Below, piece after piece: positions 1-7,893 of a stretch of 64,000 bases of DNA. The stretch spans positions 1,116,001 through 1,180,000 of the forward strand of contig OZ241745.1 of NCBI GenBank assembly GCA_965201115.1, in the 5' to 3' direction. The translations under genes and the position numbers were made by a program. Origin of the DNA: JANQOH01 sp965201115 (GTDB taxonomy: Bacteria > Pseudomonadota > Alphaproteobacteria > UBA7887). The stretch's first letter is position 1; every line of letters starts with the position of its first letter. Under the pieces are notes generated by a model that saw only the letters and a program-made list of their open reading frames with translations, made no database searches and was not told where the DNA came from.

Positions 1-120
1 GTCGATCCGGCGCCGCAGGGACGCATCGGTCCGGTAACGTTCGGCCAGCGCCTCCATCTTCCAGCACGCTTCCCGTACTTCGATGGGCGTCGGAGCCTCG
101 AATAGTGCGGTCTTGCTCAT
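1..120 (-). CDS. Unknown protein, N-terminal 40 residues only
   Basis: The reading frame runs off the left edge of the window. The start is chosen because GAGGAG lies about 9 nt before an ATG, and the first residues read MSKTALFEAPTPIEVREACW, continuing as a charged, probably helical segment with no signal peptide. I do not recognise the family. The short helical N-terminus faintly resembles leader regions of Nif11/nitrile-hydratase-type peptides, but 40 residues are too few to say. Nothing downstream is visible. Confidence 0.5.
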   Translation of the reverse strand, partial: MSKTALFEAPTPIEVREACWKMEALAERYRTDASLRRRID

Positions 121-509
121 CGCTCGTTCTCCTCGTCAATGACCGGCGCCGGAGGGGGCGCCGCCCGCGACGGACGCCCGGCGAAATGGTGCAATTGAAA
201 CCTTCCCCGCTCGCGGCCGCGCTGCGTTGTCATGCATACGGCGGCCCGAAATGAAAGTCAAGCGATTATTTCCGTTCGGCCTCCTTTTTTCCGCGGTGCG
301 CGCCGGGGGCGGCGCCATACGATTTTGCAACCTGTGCAGCATATTGTAATAAACCGACAATGCGCGCTCTTGGCGGCGCGCGCACCGATCCCGATGCGCA
401 AGTAATTGTACCGAAATCCGGCGGTATCGCCCGGCGCAGGGTTCGTTGTGGCCGGGCCGCCGCGCGCGGGGGCGGCGCACCCGAGGCATCGGGCGCCGGC
501 GGGGCGGCG
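121..509. other. Intergenic region, no gene seen
   Basis: This stretch separates the unknown gene at the left edge from the PIN toxin gene; both lie on the minus strand. It holds an AT-richer patch around 290-360 that could carry the promoter of the left gene, but no convincing -35/-10 pair, hairpin or ORF with a ribosome binding site was found. Confidence 0.4.
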
Positions 510-908
510 TCAGAGCCGGCTGGCGCCGGGCAGCGCTGCCATCTTGCGGTCGAGCGTGAGGGTTTCCAGGCCGGCGCGCGCATAGTCGTCGGCAATGAGA
601 CGATCGAGCAGGCCGGGGCCGCCCGCGGCATCGATGGCGGCCAGGGCCGCGGAGCCGTTCAAGGGCGCCGCCAAGCCGCTGCGCAGGATGTCGGCCAACC
701 CCGCCCGCGCGTCGGCGCGCGATACGCCGTAATGATGTTGGACGGCAACGTACGCCTCGCCGATAAACTGGTTCGAGGCGAAGATTTCCGCGCGCTCGAC
801 CTCGACCATGGTCCGCAGCCGGCGCGCGCAACGCTCGAACTCTTCCTCGGGATCTCCGGTGAGCAGGCGGACCAAGACCGATGTATCAATCCCGAAGCGC
901 GGGTTCAT
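510..908 (-). CDS. PIN-domain toxin, VapC-like
   Basis: A 132-residue protein of normal VapC length. The PIN-domain opening GIDTSVLVRLLTGDP carries the first acidic metal ligand (D8); E51 in FIGEAYV and D107/D108 and D120 (LTLDRKM) are placed like the other acidic residues of the fold. Family members are Mg-dependent ribonucleases, usually cleaving tRNA or rRNA, held in check by a partner antitoxin. The gene starts inside the 3' end of the upstream small ORF (23-nt overlap), the usual antitoxin-then-toxin order with translational coupling. Its own ribosome binding site is weak, which fits coupling. The target RNA cannot be told from sequence. Confidence 0.8.
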   Translation of the reverse strand: MNPRFGIDTSVLVRLLTGDPEEEFERCARRLRTMVEVERAEIFASNQFIGEAYVAVQHHYGVSRADARAGLADILRSGLAAPLNGSAALAAIDAAGGPGLLDRLIADDYARAGLETLTLDRKMAALPGASRL

Positions 909-1128
909 GGCGTTGCCGGCGAAACGCGCGAAGGTCGAACGGGCCGCGGTCGCGGCGGATCTTCCCGCGCAGCGGCGCGAGCCGGGCGGAATCGATCCGC
1001 ATCGGGCGCGGCGGGAAGCCGCTCAGGCTCTCCCGGAGTTCGAAACCGTTTCCGGGTCCCATCCCCATCGTATCCGGCGCCCGCGCCGGGCCAGCAGCCC
1101 GGAGCTTCGACGTAGTTTTCGCTTTCAT
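886..1128 (-). CDS. Putative antitoxin of the PIN toxin
   Basis: An 80-residue, basic protein encoded directly upstream of the PIN gene and overlapping it. The start is supported by GGAGAG about 7 nt before the ATG. No AbrB, ribbon-helix-helix or Phd fold is obvious; the C-terminal half (ARLAPLRGKIRRDRGPFDL) could be the toxin-wrapping segment seen in VapB-type antitoxins. The call rests mainly on size, position and overlap. Confidence 0.55.
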   Translation of the reverse strand: MKAKTTSKLRAAGPARAPDTMGMGPGNGFELRESLSGFPPRPMRIDSARLAPLRGKIRRDRGPFDLRAFRRQRHEPALRD

Positions 1129-1218
1129 GGCGTTCTCTCCGAATCCGGCGCCGCCCCGGGGCGGCGTTGCGCGTTCCCTGCTTTCGCCAGCATACGATAT
1201 GCGTGCAAGGACCGCGCG

Positions 1219-2010
1219 TCAAGCGTTGGGCGCAGGTTTTTCCCGCCGCGCGCGGTCGAGGAAGGCGCGCATGCGCCGGCGCGGTTCGGGGCCGGCGAAC
1301 GCTTCGGCGAACACGGCGATTCCCGCTTCCGCCGCGCGGTCGCGGGGGAGGCGCTCCCATTCGCGGATCAGCGCCTTTTGCGCGCGGATTGCGCCGGGTT
1401 CGCAGGCGGCGATACCGGTCAGTGCGCGCTCGAGCGCGGCGTCGAGCGCGCCGCGCGGGGCGAGGCGTTCGACCAGCCCCCATTCCAGCGCCTCGCGCGC
1501 GCCCACGGTCTCGCCGGTATAGACCATCATGCGCGCGCGGCCCCAGCCGATCAGGTCGGGCAGCAGGGCGGCGTCGATGACCGAAGGGACGCCGAGGCGG
1601 GTTTCGGGCATTCCGAACGCCGCGCTTTCGTCGGCGATGCGGAAATCGCACGCCGCGGCGATTTCGAGGCCGCCGCCGAGGCAATGGCCGGAGATGCGCG
1701 CGACGACCGGAACCGGCGCCGCCCGGATCGCCGCGCATGCGCCGCGCAGGAGCGAGATGAACGCCGTCGCCGTCGCCGGGTCGAGGTCCGCCATCTCACG
1801 GATATCGGCGCCGCCGATAAACGCGCGGTCGCCGGCGCCCGCGACCACGACGGCGCGAATATCCGGGTCGGCTCCGAGCGCCGCCACGGCGTCGCGCAGG
1901 CCGCGGCACAGCGCGCTGTCGAGCGCGTTGAGCCGCGCCGGGTTATCGACCGTCGCCCAACCGAACCGCGCGCCCGCGATTTCGCGAATCGCGCGTTGCA
2001 CGCCCGCCAT
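1219..2010 (-). CDS. Enoyl-CoA hydratase/isomerase family protein
   Basis: A 263-residue crotonase-fold protein. The oxyanion-hole segment (AFIGGADIREM) and both positions that carry the catalytic glutamates of enoyl-CoA hydratase are present (GGGLEIAAACD and GMPETRLG). The usual glycine-rich loop after the second Glu is replaced by GVPSVIDAALL, so the substrate differs from classical short-chain enoyl-CoA and cannot be named. The gene lies 11 nt downstream of a cupin gene and probably shares its transcript. It is a different subfamily from the second crotonase at 11057-11830. Confidence 0.85.
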   Translation of the reverse strand: MAGVQRAIREIAGARFGWATVDNPARLNALDSALCRGLRDAVAALGADPDIRAVVVAGAGDRAFIGGADIREMADLDPATATAFISLLRGACAAIRAAPVPVVARISGHCLGGGLEIAAACDFRIADESAAFGMPETRLGVPSVIDAALLPDLIGWGRARMMVYTGETVGAREALEWGLVERLAPRGALDAALERALTGIAACEPGAIRAQKALIREWERLPRDRAAEAGIAVFAEAFAGPEPRRRMRAFLDRARREKPAPNA

Positions 2011-2021
2011 GGCGCGCGCCG

Positions 2022-2432
2022 CTATTCGTCGAGCGAGGCGGTTTCGAAATCCGCCGGCACGGTGATTTCCAGCACTTCGAAATCGTCGGAGTATTCGACC
2101 ACGCTGTGGACGATACCCGGCTCCTGGTACCAGCAGGCGCCGGCCTCGAGGCGCACTTCGCCCACGCCTTCGAACCTCATGCGCGCCCAGCCCTTGAGCA
2201 TGTACACCATGTGGAAGTCGAGCGCGTGGCAGTGCGTGTCGCCCGGCTCGCCGCACGGTTCGGCCGCCTTGATGACCTGCGCAAGCACCTTGCCGCGCGT
2301 GGCGGCGGCGACGCCCAGGTCGCGGTAGGCGAAATGCCCGCGCAGGCCGCGCTCCCACGCCGCCTCTTCGGGCCGCGAAACATGAAAGCGCCCTTTCGGA
2401 AACGCCGGGTCGAGCGGCGCGCTGTCGGTCAT
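2022..2432 (-). CDS. Small single-domain cupin protein
   Basis: 136 residues, most of them one cupin barrel: the first motif has the metal-binding HxH (DTHCHALDFHMVYMLKGW) and the second a PGIVH histidine. CGGAGGGA sits a few bases before the ATG and fixes the start; longer upstream frames have no such site. Proteins like this bind a metal and act as dioxygenases, isomerases or sensors; the substrate is unknown. It is the first gene of a two-gene unit with the enoyl-CoA hydratase, suggesting a role in breakdown of an acyl or aromatic acid (inference). Confidence 0.8.
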   Translation of the reverse strand: MTDSAPLDPAFPKGRFHVSRPEEAAWERGLRGHFAYRDLGVAAATRGKVLAQVIKAAEPCGEPGDTHCHALDFHMVYMLKGWARMRFEGVGEVRLEAGACWYQEPGIVHSVVEYSDDFEVLEITVPADFETASLDE

Positions 2433-2674
2433 GTCCAATCCCTCCGGTTGCCGGAACGCGCGGCATTCTACTACCGGGCGAGACCGTTCGTCATCGATCC
2501 GCGCGCGCTTCCCCGCCGACATCGCGCCGTGCGCAAACGTGCGGGCGGGGACTCCCGCGGTCCCGGGCAGTTCGCGCCCGCGGCGCGGGCGATCCGCGCC
2601 GGCGGCCCTTGTATTATACTGCGGCCGGAGCCGAAGGCGCTCCGGGCGCGGGGGGACGGCGAGGGGAGCCGGCC

Positions 2675-4942
2675 ATGCGACATTCGAACGCGCGTTCGCG
2701 CCCCCGGCGGCGCGCGGCGGCGGCGCTGGCGATACTGGCCGTCGCGTTCGCGGCCGCCGGCGCCGAGGCGCGCAAGCAGCCGCGGCCGGGGCCGGGCGGA
2801 ACGTGGGTCGAGCGCTACCTGACCGACTACCGCCTGCCCGCGATACACCCGGAAGCCGACAGCTTCGGGCCGCCGGAGGGCGCCCCGCCCGCCATGCCGC
2901 TTTACCGCGGCGGCGAAACAACGGGATACGCCTTCGATACGTGGGACGTCGCCGAGGCGGTGGGGTATTCGCGCAAGCCGTTCCATATCCTCGCCGGCAT
3001 CGATTTGCAGGGGCGGCTCACGGGCGTCCGGCTCGTGTGGCATGTCGAGCCGATTACGTCGCTCGGGCGCGACGACAACGATTTCCACCGGTATCTCGAA
3101 CAGTTCGCCGGCCACGACGTGCGCCGCGGCGTGGCGGTGACGTTCGACGGCGCGTTCCGCCAGGGGACGCGCTCGGCCGCGGACCGGCGCATCGACGGGG
3201 TATCGCGGGTGACGACCTCGTCGATGTTGTTCGCCGACGCGCTCCTGCGTTCGGCGCGGCTTGTGGCGCAAGCGCGGGGGATCGATCTCGCCGGCCCGTC
3301 GAATCGCCCGCGGCTGGACCTCGAGCGCTTCAAGGAGATGACGTGGCCGGCGCTCGAGGCCGACGGCTCCATCGCGCGGCGGACGCTGTCGCGCGGCGAG
3401 ATTGCGCGCGCCCTGGGCGGCGGCGGCGCGCACGAGGCCGGCGCGGAAGACGCCGACGCGGCGGAGGTCGAACTGTGGACCGCGTCGATCGATCCCGCGG
3501 GGATCGGCGTCCACTTGCTCGGGCGGCGCGGTTACGGCCGCTACGCGGTGGGGCGGTCGCTCGACGACGCGGCGATTTTCGTCGCGATCCGCGGCGCGCG
3601 CGCCGCGCTGCCGCAACCCGACCGCGCGCCGGCTCCGTTCCCGCATCTTCAATTGGTCCAGGGCGGCGTTTCGATACGCCTCGACGAAAGCCGTTTCGAA
3701 CCCATCGTGTATTTCGACGGCGAAGGCCGCCCGAAGCAGGACGTGGGCCAGGGGATGTTTCGCGTCTCGGCGGCGGACGGGTTCGACGCAACCGCGCCGT
3801 GGCGGCTGGAGCTCGCGCTGTTCGCGCCCGACGGTTCGGGCGCGTCGGCGCTGTTCGGCGTCGATTACGCCCTGCCGGCGCGTTATCTGATCGGCGGGCC
3901 GGCGCCGGGACCGGGCGAAAACGCCGGCGAGGACGCGGGCGGCGCCCAAGCCGCCGGGGCCGCGCCGCCGGAACCGCCGGCGGCGGAAATTGCGGTCGCC
4001 GACGGGCCGGACTGGCGCGCGGAGTGGCGCGCGCAGCGCACGGCGCTCATGGTTCTGGCGGCGACGCTGGCGGCGCTGCTGGTTATCTTGTCGTCGCAGG
4101 AGTTTATGGTGCGGCGGCGCCGGTTGCATTCGTGGGTTCGCGCGGGTTTTCTCGCGTGGACCGTGGGATGGGTCGGCTGGGCGGCGGGCGCGCAGCTGAG
4201 CGTGTTGCACGCGATCAACTGGCTCCAGTCGATCGAGGTCGGGTTCGATCCCGCGTTCTTCCTGATGGAGCCGCTTGTCTTCGTGCTCACGGCCTTTGTG
4301 GCGGTGTCGGCGCTGTTGTGGGGGCGGGCGGCGTTTTGCGGCTGGTTGTGCCCGTTCGGCGCGTTGCAGGAGCTGCTCCACAAGGCGGCGGCGCGGCTGG
4401 GCGCGCCGCAAATCGCCCTGCCGCCTGCGCTGGCCGAGCGCCTGACGGCAGTGAAATACCTGATCTTCGTCGGCCTGGCGGGGCTTGCGTTCTTCGCGGT
4501 CGATCTCGCCCATGCGGCGTCGTCGATCGAACCGTTCAAGACCGCGGTGACGTTCCGTTTCGACGCGCCGTGGCCGGCGGTGGCCTATGCGCTGGCGCTG
4601 CTGGGCGCCGGTTTGACGATCGAGCGTTTCTATTGCCGTTTCGTGTGCCCGCTGGGGGCGGGGCTGGCGCTGCTCGGCCGCGTGCGGATGTTCGACTGGC
4701 TGAAGCGGCGCGCCGAATGCGGCAACCCCTGCGCGCGCTGCGAATCGGTGTGCCCCGTGGGGGCGATCCGCAAGGACGGCGCGATCGACATGAACGAGTG
4801 CTTCTATTGCCTCGACTGCCAGGTCGTGTATCACGATTCGCATCGCTGCCCGCCGCTGGTGCGGCGGCGCAAGCGGAGCGCGGCGGCGGGCGCGGCGGGC
4901 CTTGCGGGCGCCGTCGAGCCGGCGGCCCCGGCGGAGCGATGA
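2675..4942 (+). CDS. NosR-like membrane Fe-S/flavin protein, copy 1
   Basis: 755 residues from an ATG preceded by GAGGGGAG. Order: signal sequence (1-30), periplasmic FMN-binding domain, about six membrane segments (from residue ~465), two CxxxCP motifs in the membrane part (CGWLCPFGALQE and CRFVCPLGAG), and a C-terminal ferredoxin module with two cysteine sets (CGNPCARCESVCP and CFYCLDCQ). This is the NosR/NirI architecture, which moves quinol electrons across the membrane to periplasmic reductases. The site aligned with the flavin-carrying SGAT motif reads SRVT (177-180): the threonine is kept, the neighbours are not. Its ATGA stop overlaps the start of the second copy. No nosZ or other nos gene is in the window, so the redox partner is unknown. 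Confidence 0.85.
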   Translation: MRHSNARSRPRRRAAAALAILAVAFAAAGAEARKQPRPGPGGTWVERYLTDYRLPAIHPEADSFGPPEGAPPAMPLYRGGETTGYAFDTWDVAEAVGYSRKPFHILAGIDLQGRLTGVRLVWHVEPITSLGRDDNDFHRYLEQFAGHDVRRGVAVTFDGAFRQGTRSAADRRIDGVSRVTTSSMLFADALLRSARLVAQARGIDLAGPSNRPRLDLERFKEMTWPALEADGSIARRTLSRGEIARALGGGGAHEAGAEDADAAEVELWTASIDPAGIGVHLLGRRGYGRYAVGRSLDDAAIFVAIRGARAALPQPDRAPAPFPHLQLVQGGVSIRLDESRFEPIVYFDGEGRPKQDVGQGMFRVSAADGFDATAPWRLELALFAPDGSGASALFGVDYALPARYLIGGPAPGPGENAGEDAGGAQAAGAAPPEPPAAEIAVADGPDWRAEWRAQRTALMVLAATLAALLVILSSQEFMVRRRRLHSWVRAGFLAWTVGWVGWAAGAQLSVLHAINWLQSIEVGFDPAFFLMEPLVFVLTAFVAVSALLWGRAAFCGWLCPFGALQELLHKAAARLGAPQIALPPALAERLTAVKYLIFVGLAGLAFFAVDLAHAASSIEPFKTAVTFRFDAPWPAVAYALALLGAGLTIERFYCRFVCPLGAGLALLGRVRMFDWLKRRAECGNPCARCESVCPVGAIRKDGAIDMNECFYCLDCQVVYHDSHRCPPLVRRRKRSAAAGAAGLAGAVEPAAPAER

Positions 4943-7002
4943 GCGCCGCGCGCCGACCGGGCGTTTATGCCGCGGCCGCGCTGGCGGCGAAAATCGCGCT
5001 CGCGGCGCTCGCGTTTCCGTGCGCGGCGCAGGACTCCGGCGAGGACCATTGGCGCGGCCCCGGCGGCGGCGCGCAATGGATGACGCCGGCGCTCGCGCGG
5101 GGGTTGTTTCCCGAGGCCGACCGGATCGAACCGCCGGGCGGCGAGCCGCCCGCCGCCGCCGTGTTCGTCGGAAACGAGCCGCTGGGCTTTGTGTTCCGCA
5201 CCATCGACGCGACCGCGTCGCTGGGGTTTTCGTCCTCGCCGTTCTACATCGCGGCGGGGCTGCGGCTCGACGGTACGCTCGGCGGAATCCGCATCCTCGA
5301 GCACAGCGAGCCGATCATCGACCTGTACGCGACCGAGACCCGCCTGCCGGTTTTCGTCGCGGCCTACGGGGGGCTCGACGTGCGCCGGCCGCATCGCGTC
5401 TCGACGTCCGGCGGCAAGACCGAAGGCGTCATCGACGCGATCAGCGGCGCGACGATCAGTTCCGTCCTGTTCAACGAGGCGATATTGAACGCGGCGCGGC
5501 TGGTGGCGCGGGCGCGCGGCATCGTTCTTTCCGAAGAGCCGATGGTCGATCTCATCGGGTTCCGCGAGGCCACGTTCGAGTCGCTTGTCGCCGACGGCTC
5601 GATCGCGCGGCTGCGCGCCGCCGCGGGCGCCGGAGACGCGCCCATCGACCTGTATTTCGCGCCCGCCGCGCCGCCCACCATCGGGCGCACGCTGCTGGGC
5701 AACGGACGCTACAACCTGTGGCTCGCCGGGCGCGACCCGCGCGACCTGGCGGTGCTGATCATGGCGCGCGCGCCCTACCTGGTCGATCCGCACGCGCTGC
5801 GGCTGTCGGGCGCGCTCGACCGCGTGCATATCGTGCAGAACGGGCGGCGCTTTGCCCTGAGCCGCGAGCGCTACCGCTATCTCAGCCGGGTGCGCGGCGG
5901 CGCGCCGGAGTTCGGGCAGATGGGCATGTACTGGATCGAGGCCGCGGAAGGCATCGATCCGCTGGCGCCGTGGCGGCTCGAGGCCCGCGCCGGAGACGTC
6001 GGCGGCGCCGTGTTCGGCGCCGACTACCGGCTGGCCGAGCGCTACATCGTCCGGCCGCCGCCGCAAGCCGCCGCGCTTGCGGCGGCCGGCGGCCCGGCAT
6101 GGGTGGCGGCGTGGCGCGCGCAGGGCGGCAATCTCGCGATTCTCGGCGCGCTTCTGGCGGCGCTCGCGGCGATATTGCTGTTCATGCGGCCGCTCACGCG
6201 CCGCCCGCGCCTCTATGCGGCGCTGCGCCTGGGCTTTTTGGCGTTCGTGCTGGTTTGGCTCGGCTGGATCGCCGGCGCGCAAATCACGGTAATGAACGCG
6301 CTGGCGTGGATGCGCGCGCTGTGGGGCGAATACACCTTCGCCATGTTCATGTCGGATCCCCTCATCGCCGTGCTGGCGGTCTTCGTCGCGGTCACGTTCG
6401 TTGTGTGGGGGCGGGGGATATTCTGCGGCTGGCTGTGCCCGTTCGGCGCGTTGCAGGAGCTGTTGGGCAAGCTCGCGCGGCTGTTGCGCATTCCGGCGGC
6501 GACGCTCGGCCCGGCGGCGCGGCGGCGGCTGCGTCCGGTGAAATACGCCGTGCTGGCGGGGCTGGCGGGGCTGTCGCTCCATTCGATGGCGGCGGCGGGA
6601 ACGGCGGCCGAGATCGAGCCGTTCAAGACCGCCATATCGCTGCATTTCGTGCGCGACTGGCCGTTCGTCGCCTGGGCGGCGGCGCTGCTCGCGGCGGGGT
6701 TGTTCGTGGAGCGCTTCTTCTGCCGCGTCCTGTGTCCGCTGGGGGCGGCGATGGCGCTCGGCGGCAAGCTGCGGCTGCGGCGGCTCGCCCCGCTGCCCCG
6801 GCGCGCCGAATGCGGCTCGCCCTGCCGGCTGTGCGAACGCAACTGCCCGGTGCAGGCCATCGAGCCGGGCGGGGCGATCGACATGGACGAATGTTTCTAT
6901 TGCCTCGACTGCCAGGTACTCTACCGCGACGAGCATTCGTGCCCGCCGCTGGCGTCGGCGCGGCGGCGGCGCGAACGCGCGCCGGCCGCCGCGCCCGCCT
7001 GA
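4939..7002 (+). CDS. NosR-like membrane Fe-S/flavin protein, copy 2
   Basis: 687 residues; the start ATG overlaps the stop of copy 1 (ATGA), so the two are translationally coupled. Same domain order as copy 1: signal peptide (1-30), periplasmic FMN-binding domain with a canonical DAISGATISS motif (Thr172 the expected covalent FMN site), membrane helices with two CxxxCP motifs (CGWLCPFGALQE, CRVLCPLGAAM), and two 4Fe-4S cysteine sets at the C-terminus (CGSPCRLCERNCP, CFYCLDCQ). The two proteins are clearly paralogous but well diverged, so this is an old duplication. They may form a heteromeric electron-transfer pair or serve two partners (inference). Confidence 0.85.
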   Translation: MSAARRPGVYAAAALAAKIALAALAFPCAAQDSGEDHWRGPGGGAQWMTPALARGLFPEADRIEPPGGEPPAAAVFVGNEPLGFVFRTIDATASLGFSSSPFYIAAGLRLDGTLGGIRILEHSEPIIDLYATETRLPVFVAAYGGLDVRRPHRVSTSGGKTEGVIDAISGATISSVLFNEAILNAARLVARARGIVLSEEPMVDLIGFREATFESLVADGSIARLRAAAGAGDAPIDLYFAPAAPPTIGRTLLGNGRYNLWLAGRDPRDLAVLIMARAPYLVDPHALRLSGALDRVHIVQNGRRFALSRERYRYLSRVRGGAPEFGQMGMYWIEAAEGIDPLAPWRLEARAGDVGGAVFGADYRLAERYIVRPPPQAAALAAAGGPAWVAAWRAQGGNLAILGALLAALAAILLFMRPLTRRPRLYAALRLGFLAFVLVWLGWIAGAQITVMNALAWMRALWGEYTFAMFMSDPLIAVLAVFVAVTFVVWGRGIFCGWLCPFGALQELLGKLARLLRIPAATLGPAARRRLRPVKYAVLAGLAGLSLHSMAAAGTAAEIEPFKTAISLHFVRDWPFVAWAAALLAAGLFVERFFCRVLCPLGAAMALGGKLRLRRLAPLPRRAECGSPCRLCERNCPVQAIEPGGAIDMDECFYCLDCQVLYRDEHSCPPLASARRRRERAPAAAPA

Positions 7003-7071
7003 CGGCGCGGCGCGATGCGTTGCGCCGGGCGTTTCCGGCATCGACCGTTGCCGTAATTCCGGAGGCTGTAC

Positions 7072-7893
7072 ATGAAACGACCGCGCCACCCGCTGTCGCG
7101 CCGGAAGATCCGCCTGGAGGCGATCGAGGCGCCCAAGCCTTTCAAGAACAAGGCGGCCTATCTGAAGGCCGAGGCCGAGGCGCAGCGCCGCATGGCGGCG
7201 GTGCAGCTGGCGTGCCGCCGCGCCGGGCAGCGCGCCGCGATCGTGTTCGAGGGATGGGACGCCGCCGGCAAGGGCGGCGCGATCCGCCGGCTCACGGGCA
7301 AGCTCGACCCGCGCGGGTTCAAGGTGTGGCCCATCGGCGCGCCCGCGCCGCTCGAACAGGGCCGGCACTATCTCTACCGCTTTTGGACGCGCCTCCCCGA
7401 GCCCGGCGCGATCGCCGTTTTCGACCGCTCGTGGTACGGGCGCGTGCTGGTGGAGCGCATCGAGGGGCTGGCCGCCGAGCCGGAGTGGCGGCGCGCCTAC
7501 GACGAGATCAACGAGTTCGAGCGGCTGCTGGTGTCCGACGGGGTGCGGATCGTCAAACTGTTCCTGCATGTCTCGCCCGACGAGCAGTTGCGGCGGTTCC
7601 GCGAGCGGCTCGACGATCCGCTCAAGCGCTGGAAGCTGACCGACGAGGACATCCGCAACCGCGGCGCCCGCGACCATTACATGGCCGCCTACCGCGACAT
7701 GTTCGACAAGACCTCGACGCGCGCGGCGCCGTGGCGGGCGATCTCGGGCGACGACAAATGGACCGCGCGCATCGCGGTCATGAACTACGTTATCAAGCGG
7801 CTGTCGAAGGGGCTGCCGATGGACCCGGCGCCCGTCGATCCGGCGGTCGCCCAAGCGGTGCGCGACGCCGGCCTCAGCCGCAAAAAACGATAG
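7072..7893 (+). CDS. ppk2: Polyphosphate kinase 2 family
   Basis: 273 residues, typical for a single-domain PPK2. The Walker A loop is EGWDAAGKGGA (around 60-70), and the Walker B/lid region FDRSWYGR lies near residue 116. These enzymes transfer phosphate between polyphosphate and nucleoside di- or monophosphates in the cytoplasm; which nucleotide is preferred cannot be read from sequence. GGAGG stands before the ATG. Its 3' end overlaps the end of the convergent ubiB gene by 20 nt. Confidence 0.92.
   Translation: MKRPRHPLSRRKIRLEAIEAPKPFKNKAAYLKAEAEAQRRMAAVQLACRRAGQRAAIVFEGWDAAGKGGAIRRLTGKLDPRGFKVWPIGAPAPLEQGRHYLYRFWTRLPEPGAIAVFDRSWYGRVLVERIEGLAAEPEWRRAYDEINEFERLLVSDGVRIVKLFLHVSPDEQLRRFRERLDDPLKRWKLTDEDIRNRGARDHYMAAYRDMFDKTSTRAAPWRAISGDDKWTARIAVMNYVIKRLSKGLPMDPAPVDPAVAQAVRDAGLSRKKR

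Noticed and set aside
2431..2674. A long open frame (over 1500 codons) that begins here and runs to 7002
   Set aside because: Only its 3' part is real (NosR copy 2 from 4939). The rest is an arginine-rich shadow of NosR copy 1 caused by very high GC.
2675..7002. Nitrous oxide reduction (nos) cluster
   Set aside because: Only NosR-like proteins are present; nosZ, nosD, nosF, nosY and nosL are absent, so no denitrification call is made.
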